From positions 154,888-218,887 of the forward strand of contig QNGE01000299.1 in the NCBI GenBank assembly GCA_008508345.1: a stretch of 64,000 bases of DNA, given 5' to 3'. This document shows, in pieces, positions 38,501 through 46,080 of the stretch. The first letter of the stretch is position 1; each line of letters begins with the position of its first letter. The stretch comes from Paragonimus westermani (taxonomy: Eukaryota; Platyhelminthes; Trematoda; Plagiorchiida; Troglotrematidae). Position numbers and translations under genes: made by a program. The notes under the pieces are model-generated. The model had not been told where the DNA came from. It ran no database searches and saw only the letters and a program-made list of their open reading frames with translations.

Positions 38501-39846
38501 ACTGACCGGATTTCAAATCCCGGCGGGAATAGGTAAAAATGAAATCGATGACTTCAAACAACAGAAAAGCTTGAAGCTTGTAGGTTGCTTCTGAAGAGGT
38601 TGATTAGAAAGTTTTTCCTAAATCAAAATCTGCAGTCAGCTGTGTTTTATGCTCAAGATGAGTCCACATTATCAATGCAAAAATTCACGCAAGTGATTGA
38701 TGAAACCGGAGATTGCGGCTTGCAATTGCTGACTGTAGTTCACTAGTAATATCTGCGTTTTCGGTCAATATAACTTGGAAGTGTATTTCTCACTCCACTG
38801 AAAGTAGCTGAGCTCTTGGATGTGATAACTTGGTTCTACTACTGATGAGGCCAATGACACATTTGCTACTACGGTGTCACATTAAAACGTGACTAAAGTT
38901 CGAGTCCAGGCCGTGACAAGCACTTAGACTACCGATAATCTTTAACGAACGTGGAGAGAATTAGGTGTATTTTGAGTGAAGCTGGCAGGAAGACCTCCGT
39001 GAGTTCAAAAGTTACGATCAAATTTGAAGCTTTTTCAGTTGAAAAATAACAAATCGACCGAATAATTATCAGTAAGTATTTTTCAGTCTTTCTGTTGGGA
39101 TTGTATCACTAAAAATTCTTTTTCTGTTTCTAGCACAGTCTGTGTCAACGTTAACTACTTTCCGTGACTCGGTACGGTAGCAAACAGAACAGAACGTATT
39201 CGCAATCTAACTGTGTATCGTTCAACTCATCGAGGGTTAGGCATATTCGGCGCAGGAAATGAAAGCTGTGCTTTGTTTTCTGAGTGAAAACACCATTTAA
39301 TTATGTTAGAGATCTACCAGATGTTTTAAATTTGATGGTTTCTATGTTCACCACATTTTTGACAGGACCTCGACTTTTCAAAACTGGCATGATCACAAAT
39401 TGAAGTAAACTGACTTGCTGAAGACACACAATGGGAATAACAAACCCAACCGAATTTTCCTTTGTAGATAAACTTTAAGAAGTTAATTAGCGTCCATTAA
39501 TTATTAAAGTTATATAATATTACTCTCGTCCTCAAGTGATGCTGAAACAAACAGACATCTAAATTGGAAATTCAGCTACTCACCGTAATTTTATCCAAAC
39601 TGACATTGAGTTGCATATAAGCATGCACAAAAATTACATCCGTACTCTCTTGACAGTAGACTTTGATGTTGACGGAACCATTGTAGAAAAAGTGTTTGGG
39701 GTGTCCGGAGTGTAAATGCACTTGTAATCGGACACCGTACCATTTTGGCAATATACGTTGTGGTATCCTTACATTGCGGGCCGGACGTTTCTTTGTCTCA
39801 TCGGTCATCAGATGATCAACTGAATCGGATAGATTCATTTGCATGG
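5346..39846 (-). CDS. M1 family metallo-aminopeptidase gene (split, partial)
   Basis: Twelve exons on the minus strand assemble into about 595 codons of a zinc aminopeptidase that removes N-terminal residues from peptides. Counting from the Met at 39844: an N-terminal beta domain (about residues 25-290), GAMENWG (304-310, exopeptidase motif), HEIAH (340-344) with the third zinc ligand Glu363, which is exactly HEXXH-x18-E, and the catalytic Tyr426 in [20 protein letters not shown] block and a start of the C-terminal ERAP1-like domain follow. The overall pattern is closest to aminopeptidase N / glutamyl aminopeptidase as I know those families; a search would settle the subfamily. All listed junctions from exon 1 to exon 11 keep phase. 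Two introns need GC donors. One short exon before the 5.3 kb exon and the rest of the C-terminal domain are missing. No membrane anchor is seen in exon 1, so either the enzyme is soluble or an anchor exon lies upstream. Confidence 0.95.
5819..5988 (-). CDS. Unidentified exon-like segment
   Basis: A 170-bp open stretch bounded by an acceptor (aatctaatattacag) and possible donors (GTTAGT at its end, or GTAATG ten bases earlier). It reads [54 protein letters not shown] in single-letter pieces. Composition looks protein-like, with alternating helix-type residues. It does not match the M1 segment expected here, and its end phases do not fit the preferred start of the neighbouring exon. It may be an exon of another gene, a clade-specific insertion, or chance. 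Confidence 0.35.
6076..6282 (+). mobile_element. Fold-back terminal repeat, PLE-like, copy 1
   Basis: Perfect 32-bp inverted arms at 6076-6107 and 6132-6163 enclose a 24-base loop. The right side continues through TTTATCAAT into 6207-6282, which is shared in reverse orientation with the left flank of the fold-back at 23.3-23.6 kb. The right arm and its flank contain a hammerhead-like core (see 6118-6192). The shared unit reads [13 protein letters not shown] near 6240-6275. I infer a terminal repeat of a Penelope-like element, since PLE coding pieces occur elsewhere in the window; no coding region is attached here. Confidence 0.6.
6118..6192 (+). ncRNA. Candidate hammerhead-like ribozyme
   Basis: In order: ACAACAC (6118-6124), CTGAAGA (6127-6133, fits CUGANGA), a 7-bp helix GGCCACC / GGTGGTT closed by CGA with two G-U pairs, GAAAC (6152-6156) beginning ACGT, a 24-base loop, a second ACGT (6181-6184) able to pair with the first, then T and GTGTTGT (6186-6192) complementary to the opening heptamer. 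This is the hammerhead order of helix I, core, helix II, core, helix III, cleavage site (GUU). Two unpaired bases (TC) before CTGA are unusual, so activity is uncertain. PLEs are known to carry hammerhead motifs, which supports the reading. Confidence 0.4.
7320..7735. repeat. Inverted repeat, possible MITE-like insert
   Basis: The 25 bases at 7320-7344 match the reverse complement of 7711-7735 at 22 positions (shared core CGATATGGTCTGTCA). They enclose about 366 bases without coding sequence. No clear target-site duplication is visible at the outer edges, so a transposon reading is only a suggestion. Confidence 0.35.
8518..8543. repeat. Small hairpin
   Basis: Perfect 9-bp arms AAACGCTTG and CAAGCGTTT around an 8-base loop. 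No known function is apparent. Confidence 0.5.
9139..9400. repeat. Inverted repeat at the head of the PLE
   Basis: Arms of about 86-90 bp (9139-9224, 9311-9400) are nearly complementary, with one 5-base gap and a few mismatches, around an 86-base loop. They share GGCTGGTACAATCATATAAA. The arms end about 260 bp before the first long open frame of the PLE. Inverted terminal repeats are a known PLE arrangement. Confidence 0.75.
9664..10257 (+). pseudogene. PLE N-terminal region, putative
   Basis: An open frame of 197 codons, long for this AT-rich non-coding context, directly upstream of and on the same strand as the RT fragments. A weak match to the PLE N-terminal pattern is seen around [16 protein letters not shown] and [13 protein letters not shown] ('NLS...L......LRKG..F.P' and 'F.R.LRL'). 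Without alignment the assignment rests mainly on position. It may be a chance open frame. Confidence 0.4.
11985..12068 (-). CDS. Possible missing aminopeptidase exon 12 (tentative)
   Basis: The window between exon 11 and the 5.3 kb exon should hold a short exon that starts and ends in phase 2. This segment begins after ccgatag with one base and reads [19 protein letters not shown] then AFDKPVSD. It could end at a weak GTACGG donor in phase 2. 'ITYHV' resembles the 'IPITY' strand, but the expected Tyr-x-Trp is absent. Phase was used to choose the ends, so phase agreement is not independent support. Confidence 0.2.
14286..14320. repeat. TACA/TATA microsatellite
   Basis: An imperfect run of TACA and TATA units, near-palindromic in its centre. 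Confidence 0.85.
14789..14967 (-). CDS. Aminopeptidase exon 11
   Basis: Acceptor tttataattcag, then [31 protein letters not shown] and on to PENPSRF: 59 codons plus two bases (AA). The 'v..vMdtWt.QmGyPvl.v' motif is clear. The proposed donor is GTTAGC (non-optimal), giving phase 2. After this the family expects 'Y.W.iPi.y', which was not securely found. Confidence 0.9.
14968..18829. other. Intron, nothing recognised
   Basis: Several short open frames occur on both strands, for example 15954-16154 (-), but none has a family match or consistent splice phase. Confidence 0.5.
18830..18895 (-). CDS. Aminopeptidase exon 10 (short)
   Basis: A second 66-bp exon, 22 codons, phase 0 at both ends: [20 protein letters not shown] then TE. 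Acceptor tatgttttag, donor GAA|GTGAGC. It matches the M1 segment 'YL..fky.Na...DLW..l'. Confidence 0.93.
18896..20310. other. Intron, nothing recognised
   Basis: A 167-codon minus-strand open frame (18855-19358) overlaps exon 10 in another frame. It shows no protein-like pattern and is treated as noise. Confidence 0.5.
20311..20376 (-). CDS. Aminopeptidase exon 9 (short)
   Basis: A 66-bp exon of 22 codons, phase 0 at both ends: [13 protein letters not shown] then RDTFRLGLR. Acceptor ccttcattttag, donor CGG|GTAGGT. It completes the family block 'YxKGASVLRMLe.flg...F..gl' together with exon 8. It is too short to find by ORF length and was found by motif and phase. Confidence 0.93.
20459..21174 (-). 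other. Two adjacent coding-like open frames, unidentified
   Basis: Within the intron between aminopeptidase exons 8 and 9, two minus-strand frames follow each other. The first, 20899-21174, has 91 codons rich in Lys, Asn, Glu and Gln (for example [20 protein letters not shown]). The second, 20459-20872, has 137 codons and includes [20 protein letters not shown]. Both lack ATG-type context clear enough to set a start (the first begins after a TAA; the second has a Met near 20872). Composition looks more like a real protein than the surrounding noise. No domain is recognised. It could be a nested gene, a processed pseudogene or chance. Confidence 0.35.
21175..22292. other. Intron, nothing recognised
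   Basis: No coding match or repeat family seen. Confidence 0.45.
22293..22427 (-). CDS. Aminopeptidase exon 8 (catalytic Tyr)
   Basis: Forty-five codons, phase 0 at both ends; acceptor ttattactaag, donor AAA|GTGAGT. It starts [20 protein letters not shown], continues with the 'SHPI...v..p.ei...FD.I.Y.K' block, and ends in AISYNK. The Tyr in SYNK is the transition-state stabilising Tyr of the family (residue 426 in this model). Confidence 0.95.
23310..23590. mobile_element. Fold-back terminal repeat, PLE-like, copy 2
   Basis: A large palindrome with arms 23379-23469 and 23498-23590, about 90% complementary, and a 28-base centre that itself folds. The outer left flank (23310-23378) is the reverse complement of 6207-6282. 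Both arms, each on its own strand, contain CTGAGGA, a stem and GAAACG. It is therefore a head-to-head pair of the same unit as the 6.1 kb copy. On the plus strand the right arm reads [13 protein letters not shown], so coding use is also possible. Confidence 0.65.
23497..23569 (+). ncRNA. Candidate hammerhead-like ribozyme, copy 2
   Basis: Same order as at 6118-6192: ACAACAC, CTGAGGA (CUGANGA), helix II GGCCGCC / GGTGGTT, GAAAC, loop, ACGT, T, GTGTT. Relative to copy 1, helix II changes an A-U pair to G-U and the loop from CGA to TGA, so pairing is kept. The same two-base interruption before CTGA is present. The opposite arm holds a comparable core on the minus strand. Confidence 0.38.
24039..24052. 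repeat. AC dinucleotide run
   Basis: Seven AC units. Confidence 0.9.
24830..24943 (-). CDS. Aminopeptidase exon 7 (third zinc ligand)
   Basis: Thirty-eight codons, phase 0 at both ends; acceptor ccagtacag, donor ATG|GTGAGT. It encodes [20 protein letters not shown] followed by [18 protein letters not shown]. The Glu of NEG is the third zinc ligand, 18 residues after the second zinc His in exon 6. The block is nearly invariant in M1 peptidases. Confidence 0.97.
24944..26742. other. Intron 6 (GC-AG), nothing else recognised
   Basis: Begins GCAAGG at 26742 and ends CAG at 24944 on the minus strand. No coding match inside. Confidence 0.7.
26743..26897 (-). CDS. Aminopeptidase exon 6 (GAMENWG, HEIAH)
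   Basis: Carries the heart of the active site. After (D)MVAVPDFLA comes GAMENWG, which binds the free amino terminus of the substrate. The exon ends [12 protein letters not shown], holding the two zinc-binding His and the catalytic Glu. Acceptor gttatatttatag. The exon must end at CAG, because exon 7 resumes in phase 0 with WFGNLVT; the intron therefore starts GCAAGG, a second GC donor in this gene. Reading on to the next GT would insert residues inside HEXXHxWFG and shift the frame. Confidence 0.97.
26898..28482. other. Intron 5, nothing recognised
   Basis: No repeat family or exon seen. Confidence 0.5.
28483..28603 (-). CDS. Aminopeptidase exon 5
   Basis: Acceptor ctcttttccag, then [20 protein letters not shown] and a further 20 codons ending YPLEKT. 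The donor is GTAAGC in phase 1, whose leftover G makes Asp with exon 6. This is the segment leading into the catalytic domain ('v.aRpe....a.yAl.......ffe.yF...YPL.K.D'). It is separated from exon 4 by an intron of only 165 bp. Confidence 0.95.
28769..28954 (-). CDS. Aminopeptidase exon 4
   Basis: Sixty-two codons, phase 0 at both ends; acceptor acccctag, donor AAC|GTAAGT. It starts [20 protein letters not shown], the usual 'f.itl..p..y.alSNMP' strand, and contains [18 protein letters not shown], the '[10 protein letters not shown].dF' strand of the M1 N-terminal domain. Confidence 0.95.
28955..29093 (-). other. Intron 3, GC-AG type
   Basis: A 139-bp intron beginning GCAAGT directly after AAG and ending accccTAG. 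It is the shortest intron of the gene. Confidence 0.85.
29094..29181 (-). CDS. Aminopeptidase exon 3
   Basis: Acceptor cttttcttacgttcacag, then one base plus 29 codons: [14 protein letters not shown] followed by [15 protein letters not shown]. This is the very conserved M1 block equivalent to 'ATQFEPTDARRAFPCFDEP'. The exon must end at AAG, because the next exon resumes in phase 0 with ITIVRNKEY. The intron therefore begins GCAAGT, a GC-AG donor with otherwise consensus sequence. A nearby GT (GTTCAT) would break the frame. Confidence 0.95.
29182..34649. other. Intron 2, one retroelement fragment
   Basis: Besides the PLE-type fragment at 32656-32862 (-), no exon or domain is recognised in this 5.5 kb intron. 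Confidence 0.5.
32656..32862 (-). mobile_element. GIY-YIG-type retroelement C-terminal fragment
   Basis: A short minus-strand frame with [20 protein letters not shown] and, further on, [16 protein letters not shown]. The pattern '(H/T)...TGH.i........' followed by 'EA(W/L)......N..I....' is the C-terminal half of GIY-YIG tails attached to Penelope-like and similar retroelements. Only this half is present, so it is a dead fragment. Confidence 0.5.
34650..34873 (-). CDS. Aminopeptidase exon 2
   Basis: Acceptor ccactgcag, then an open phase-0 start ([12 protein letters not shown]) and 74 codons ending in EEGGQKK. The donor is GTAAAT, leaving phase 2. The sequence is the second half of the N-terminal saddle domain; [15 protein letters not shown] then GWYLSSY matches the 'L..GFYRS.Y' strand of M1 enzymes. 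The two leftover bases AA join an A in exon 3 to make Lys. Confidence 0.93.
34874..39583. other. Intron 1, no secure gene content
   Basis: Open frames of 60-150 codons occur, for example 36788-37234 (+), without recognisable domains. A tRNA-like stretch near 38420-38530 may be part of a SINE. Confidence 0.45.
38420..38530 (+). repeat. Possible SINE with Pol III-like boxes
   Basis: GTGGTTAGGGTTTTAACACC resembles an A-box region. About 95 bases on, GATTTCAAATCCCGGCGGGA resembles a B box followed by a tRNA 3' half. Spacing is larger than in a tRNA gene, and no cloverleaf is evident. Confidence 0.25.
39584..39846 (-). CDS. Aminopeptidase exon 1 (first recognised)
   Basis: Encodes the start of the M1 N-terminal domain: the family pattern around [14 protein letters not shown], then a beta-strand region with [20 protein letters not shown]. 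The donor is ACG|GTGAGT, phase 0. The 5' end is either an acceptor (tgttgacag, 39847-39850 side) or 5' UTR. The first Met in frame is at 39844, and a second follows two codons later. If translation starts here the protein has a leader of about 22 polar residues and no signal or membrane segment. The exon starts two bases before the ATG, so an upstream coding exon ending in phase 1 would also fit. Confidence 0.9.
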
Positions 39847-40519
39847 CTGTCAACAGAAATTTGAAAGCAAGTACATATTCACCTACAGTAGTTTTGTAGT
39901 TTATAAGAGTAAAGGTTTTGAATTATTTTCCCTCAGTATAGTTGAATTATTTCATTCTTCGTTGCTACTGAAACAGCTCACACGTTTAAATGCATTGTAA
40001 AACGTTTGAAACATCTTCATTGGCTGTCAGATAAAGGACAGATGACTAAACCCTTTTTAAGACACCAGCAGTTATCTGACAAAACAAGTATATTTGTTTG
40101 GTCTCTGTTTTCAGTCTACGATCGAACAACAGCATATCTACCGTTAATAAAATATGAGGTTTGAAAGCTGGAAAAGAGAGCCTGTATACTTGAAAAAGAC
40201 AAAGAACTTGCTAAATTGCAGGGCTGCAGATCTATGTTTACGTTATAACATTAGTAACAAAGACCCAAACAGTATTGGAACATGTTTGCTGATTCAAGAA
40301 TGATTTTATTGCCATAAGATAGCGTGGTAGAATCAGAGCACGTGAACGATCTCAAATTATATCAATCACTTGTGATTTTCCTTTCACCATTTTGTCGATA
40401 ACATCAAGTAATGTTTGTGTATTAACATGATGGTACGCTTTGCACCGGAGTTCGGGTATTACTACCCCTGAGCCGCGTTTCAACTCAATACAGAGTACAA
40501 CTCAGTGATAGACAAATTG
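39847..40519. other. Upstream of exon 1, nothing recognised
   Basis: Either 5' flank or intron of the aminopeptidase gene. No promoter signal can be assigned. Confidence 0.4.
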
Positions 40520-40940
40520 TAAACTAATCTGTTACTGCACGGTAGCGAAACTTGGTCGCTCAAAGTAGAACACGTGAACCATCTTCAAGCATGTGACCAC
40601 CGATATCTACATTCAGTCGCTCGTATCGGGTGGCACCAACGAATGAGTAACGAAGAGGTTAGGAAGCGGGCGTTTGACACTGATTGTCAAATGAGTTCAT
40701 TTGTTCATTCCTCATATTTGTACAGACTTAGATGGTTAGATGATGCACTAAAGATGGGAGTTAGTCGTCTGCCACACCGAGCACTCTTTGCCGACGGTGC
40801 GACCGACTGGCGCGAGATGCGAGGTGGACAGATGATGACCTGGCGTGGAGAAATGAAGTCGTTCACGAAGGGGCTGGCCACCGCAGATTGACTCACTGAG
40901 TTAGTGTCTGGAGACGTTAGGTGAGATGGTGGCTAACTGA
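40520..40940 (+). mobile_element. RTE-like LINE C-terminal remnant
   Basis: An open stretch reading LLLHGSETWSLKVEHVNHLQ, CDHRYLHSVARIGW, RMSNEEVRKRAF, YLYRLRWLDDALKM and RLPHRALFADG. This is the conserved tail of RTE-clade LINEs in flukes ('LYGSETW.L....v.RL..FDHRCLRSIARI.W...VSN..VR.R...HRLRWLGHVLRMP..RLPRRAL'). Beyond a stop at 40889-40891 the frame decays. The upstream RT is not present. At least one stop lies upstream of the tail. Confidence 0.85.
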
Positions 40941-43900
40941 GTTCAGTGGCCTCAATGTTGTCGTTGTTTGGCCGAGTAGTCTAGAAAGTGAGTGCATTTA
41001 CTGATGCGGGGCAGTGTAAACCGTAAGGAAGCTGTCTTGCTGATGACGCTTTACTCTCACTTGCAGCATGTTTGTTCGTTTGGTACAGATATCTGGCTGT
41101 TGACTGTTTGAATGTAGACGTAGCTATTCTCTTAATGTTCAGGTCCATTCCCCTCCCATTTTTTCTCGTCCATCTTTGCAGGGTTTTCTCTTTTCTTCTT
41201 CATGGTTGTGTGACAGTTAAGCGTCGGTGTGAACGATCGACCTGCTGCTGTGTCTGATGATGCTTAAAATAATCTCAACCAAGCCACCCCATTTGATTTT
41301 GTCGGACTGCATTCTTGACGACCTTGTCTCTTACTCACATCTAAACTTTCTCGTTTCATTTTATTTGATAACATTAAAGACAAGTCTGGTTACGCAAGTA
41401 AGCCAAATTAATCAATGCATACAACAGCCAGTTCATTAATCAAGGCGGTTTTGGAGAACATGACATTTCAGTTCTATCACATCAACTGCTTTCAGAAGTA
41501 GATCACTTTTTCAACCTGGCTAAATTATTTATTAAAACTCGGTTCTCCACCGTCAACAACATACACCTGTAATCGACTTGTACAATTATAGATTTCACTG
41601 TTCTAGAAACCTTTCTAGTATCTACCTTTTTTGTGCCCAGTACCTGTCAGGACTCGTGGCACTGAAGAAGAGTGCGTAGAATTCCCCTAAAGTATATTTC
41701 CAACTCGACTGAACCACATTAAACCCATCTCATCTAGGAAGTGTACAAGAGGTAAATGCTACTTTTGGGGAGAATTGTCCCCATTGGTTTTCATTAGGTT
41801 CTTCTAACTGTCTGGCTTTGAAGTCTATCGTGTATATATGCATATGCTAGTCGAAGGTGGTAAAAAACATACTACTAAAATAAATTGTACTAGAAATGGG
41901 CAAAAGAAACGACTCACACTTTTTACATATTCTTTCATCGGCCTCTGTAAAATGCGAGGAAGGAAAATTGCGCGATCAGAACCAGCTACCAAAATAAGTT
42001 GATAAATTCACGGTTTGCAAATTTTCCAATGAATCAAATAGCATATCAGTAAGGTATTTCTTTAATTTTAAATTCGAACATAAAAATCTGTGACGGAAAG
42101 CAGTACAGCTACTAGGGCTGTGTAGCTGGAGATCGAGCGAGCAGAATGACGTTAAGAAGACATATAACTGATTTTTTCCCCTGAAAATGGTGTGATACTG
42201 TATGGTTCAGCTACAGAACTTTGCAGAAACCCAACAAACTGATAAAAGCGGCCAGTCGAAGAAATTGTACGGTCTTACTTTCGGATCAAAGAACACTACG
42301 ATCGATTAGTGAACATTTCTCTTTTTGGCTCAATGTTTTCTACTCCGACTTACAAACTGGTCTATCACTTAGTTCTTGTGAGTTCTAGTCAATGTGGAAT
42401 AAAAAATGGTCAGCGCTCTAAAGTTGCACAAGTGTGTCTCATATTCTGGACATTTTATTATCGTTTACTCTATTTTATGTCATTCTACGGCTTCACCTCC
42501 GTCAATGTTCCCTGTTTTTGTAGTTCAAATATCATAACTGTTGTGTCGCCATGTAGCTTCAGCAATTTCTTGCTCGCTAGTTGTCAGCGTGCTATTAAAC
42601 TCACACAGTATATCCACGTTAATAGCTTGTTTTGGAAAAACAAGACCACGACATATCTTTTGCTATATCTTTCTTCACACAGTCAAGAATAGCGCGAGCC
42701 TCTGAGTGCAGTCATTTTCTGGTATTTTCCATAAGTGATTTAGTGTTACCAGTTCACCGATTTACATTTCTCCATCCTCATTAACACAACTGAATTATAT
42801 GGTTTCGGTTACGGTCTTCTCGGTGAGCAGCAGATATTCACGAGTTCCGTACCTAAAGCTTACACTTGTTAGATTTTCTTGGCAAACAGCAGTCCGAGGT
42901 ACTATTTTCTCCCAGAGGTTCCCTTATGAAGGCAAAACTTCCCTCCATGAAATTCCGAAGAGTTCTAAAATGTACTTTCTCTAAGTCTTATTTTCATGTA
43001 ATGTTCCGTGGTGATCTAGTCTTACTTTCACAATACATAACGCGATCGCAAAATTTGTCGACAGACTACGTAATTTTATCAAGATAATTTGGCTACCTAC
43101 TAAAGACCAGTTTATCCGAATTAACTTTGAAACAGTAATTTTGTGATAATTTTTAAAAGAAAGCCCCGAATAATTCCTAGGCAAACAGAAGGCCTGACAA
43201 GGTTATCACTATCTTCCGCAAAGTTTATGACCACCGGGAAAGTCTTTATACGAAATTCACTTTCATGCATAAAAGCATCGTAAGACAGTGACCGTTTATG
43301 GAGATTTTTGAGTGGATTCTAGCGTAGAACCAATTTATCTCAAATGACCTCACATTCACACCTACTTACTTACTTAATGTAAAAATTGCCCTATAATCTC
43401 GTTGAAAACTACCTCGATATTGTTTGTCTGCTAGAATTCACTGATGTTACAACATTTCGTGACCAGACTTTGTGCAGCAAGCACTTAAACCTTTGAATGA
43501 TTTCCAGAATATACTGGACTTGAAATTTGCTCATGCTGTAACTCAAAAATATTTTCGCTATGCAGGAAATATGGTTTGAAATTTGCAGACATAGTCACTT
43601 ATATTTGAGTCCACGTGACTAAACACTTGCTGTTTTTAGTCTTCTGGTCATTAAACCATTCCCAAATTAAACTAAAGTGAACGCCAACACCCCTCACTTG
43701 TCACAGGTCAATGAGTATTAGTTATATTAAAAACTGCTGCGGTGTTTTCATATATGATTCCTTTTTTGATTTAGCACAATTTTGACCGCCCGAAAAACTA
43801 CATCCTACGAGTACCTCAAGTTCGTGACAGATGTAAATGAACAAATTTTTAGATTGTTTAAAAGTATTTTGTGTTGGTTTTTATACAGTATTTCCCATTA

Positions 43901-45339
43901 TTTTGTACATCTCACTTTATGTGAATTAGGACTGCTTATTCTCAGTTTTTAGGTTTATCACCCTTGCAAAAGTACGTTTTGAAAATAAATGCATTCTTGA
44001 TGTGGTTTGTTTACCTGTGTGCATTTTTTCTATCTAGCTTCTGTACTGCATGAACAGACAGCAGGTTTATACTGAAACTGGTTGAAACGTGAGATGAACT
44101 AAGATTGATTCACCAGTGTCCTTCATCAGGATGCTCCGTAGCTTCATTTCCACGTTTCATTCATACGAGGCGGTTTGTCTGGTTTTTAATTTTCTTTTAA
44201 TACCGCAACCGGTTTTGCATCCAACGATCTGGTTCACAGTCTGTTTTCCTTCAGCCATCACTCTCAAAATTGGTGCAGTCAGTCATTCTCAATCGGCGTT
44301 AAGACAACACTAGTGTACCTATTGTCTTCTACGTTTCTCCCTGGCAAGTGGTTTATTCGAAGGCATTCGATGATCATCCGAAATCGTTGTGCTGCACATT
44401 TTATCACCTCTCCCGCCCATCGAATACCAATTGATAGCCTTTCCCCGTCGGAAATAACGCATATCGAACAATGACTTTAGTCTATTCTATGTAGTCCCAG
44501 ACACAAATTCTGTGGACTTCTGATGGCATACCGTACCATTCCAATCCTAGCCAAAATCATCTTTGCTTATTCTGTCTTTCTTGTGGTATAAGATGACTGT
44601 CAACTTGCGGACTAATCTGTCGTTCTGCAGTTTAACAGTTCAGTCCAGAAATGTACACCCAAATCATCTACAGATTCGGCGACAAAATACATATTGCCTG
44701 TATACCATTACATTCCCTCCCGTAGGCCAACTGACACAAGGGGTGTTGAATGACAAAAAGCTAAAGGAACTGGGTAGAAAATTCAAAACAACAGTGTGAA
44801 CGTGGTTCTGACGACATAAATGAGTCACGAATGCATTCTTTCATTCTTTACTAGGCAATGATGGTGATGGGTTTCCTTATTTCCAATCGAATGGAGCCAT
44901 GAGCAAGAAATCTTGACAGGACAGCCAATTATTTAACCGAATGCCTTCATCCATCTGTTCCCTACAAACATCTCTAAATGTCCCTTCTAACACCTGAACT
45001 CGAATCGCATAGTGTTAGGGAGGAAGATTGCTTGCAGTAAGGAGGACTTGGGTGTAGCTACTGAGAACTCAAATCGAAGCACATTCAACTGTGCTGGTTT
45101 GAGCAACTGTTTTTCCGTGCAATCGTTCCATAAATGGATTCGAAATGCACACGGAAGAGTGCAGTTTAGTTGCGCTGTGACGTACTGCCCACGAGCTTCA
45201 AGCATTCCTGAGGAAACCATCACCAGTGGAGATAGTCAAGTGCTGCTGTGTAACAGGCCATGACTCCTTGTCGAACCTACTGCGATCGTGTCTCACTATG
45301 CACAAAACTGCAAAACGTTGCGATCAAAATACACCCCTC
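40941..45339. other. No gene recognised
   Basis: Open frames such as 42309-42692 (+) are hydrophobic, T-rich reading through AT-rich DNA and show no domain. Confidence 0.45.
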
Positions 45340-46080
45340 TCAGGCTACACCCAGGTATTCCATCTGGCTACCTGGTAGTCACGGTGAATACGGTACTCTG
45401 TAATCTCCACAAGTGCACATGCAGATTTAGGTGGGAGAAAAAGCAATGTATTCATCCACGGAGAACAACATGGATTTTACTGAAATTTCGTCATCCATAA
45501 GCTTACTTATTGCAAAGGCACAAAAGCCGTTATTTTCCGGGGGGCGGGGGAACCTACCACCCATGAGTGCATAATTATAAAATGTGTGTAAACACAGCTG
45601 AGTAGGCACAATGAAGTATTTGCACCAAAACATGCAGTTCAGTAGGGAAAGTGCGAATCGGAACGGTATACCATTTCTAGATTCACGCTTCAGCGGAAAT
45701 GTAGATGGCTTGGTGTTACGAACTGTCCATCGCGAAGGCACTTGGACAGGTCAGTTTCTTAGGAAGTAAAACTTGGCGCGTACGTTGTTCGAGCTATCCA
45801 AACGTGTTTGCGTTGTGAATATCATCCAAGGAGGAGTAAAATTCTCAAACATCTCCATACACCTAGACAGTTACTGTAAACCGTTTGTTGCAAGGTACGA
45901 ACCGTCCCTTGATGTAATAATTCGACCCTACACAGTGTCCAAAAATCCGTATTCCTTCGCCCTCCCTTAAGGGGTAAAGACGTATGCCAACTAATTCGCC
46001 ATCGCACAATTAGTTCCATCGCGAAAACGCAACGTGATTTCCCCCAGTAGTCTCGTTCAAAACTTTCCAGATTCAAATGC
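45340..46080 (+). mobile_element. Penelope-like element RT fragment
   Basis: IPFLDSRFSGNVDGLVLRTV then HREGTWTG (about 45660-45750) matches the PLE RT block 'PFLD...R..DG.l.t.vYRK.T.TGq'. Downstream, SKNPYSFALPLRGKTYAN (about 45940-45990) matches 'y..LPf.G......l...l'. Frames shift between the blocks, and stops interrupt them. The catalytic region upstream and the GIY-YIG domain are not recognised here. This copy differs clearly in sequence from the 9-12 kb element. Confidence 0.7.

Noticed and set aside
42309..42692. 127-codon hydrophobic plus-strand open frame
   Set aside because: Composition follows T-rich DNA; no motif or topology pattern of a known family.
44060..44140. CTGATGAAGGACAC on the minus strand near GAAACG on the plus strand
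   Set aside because: The two core parts lie on opposite strands.
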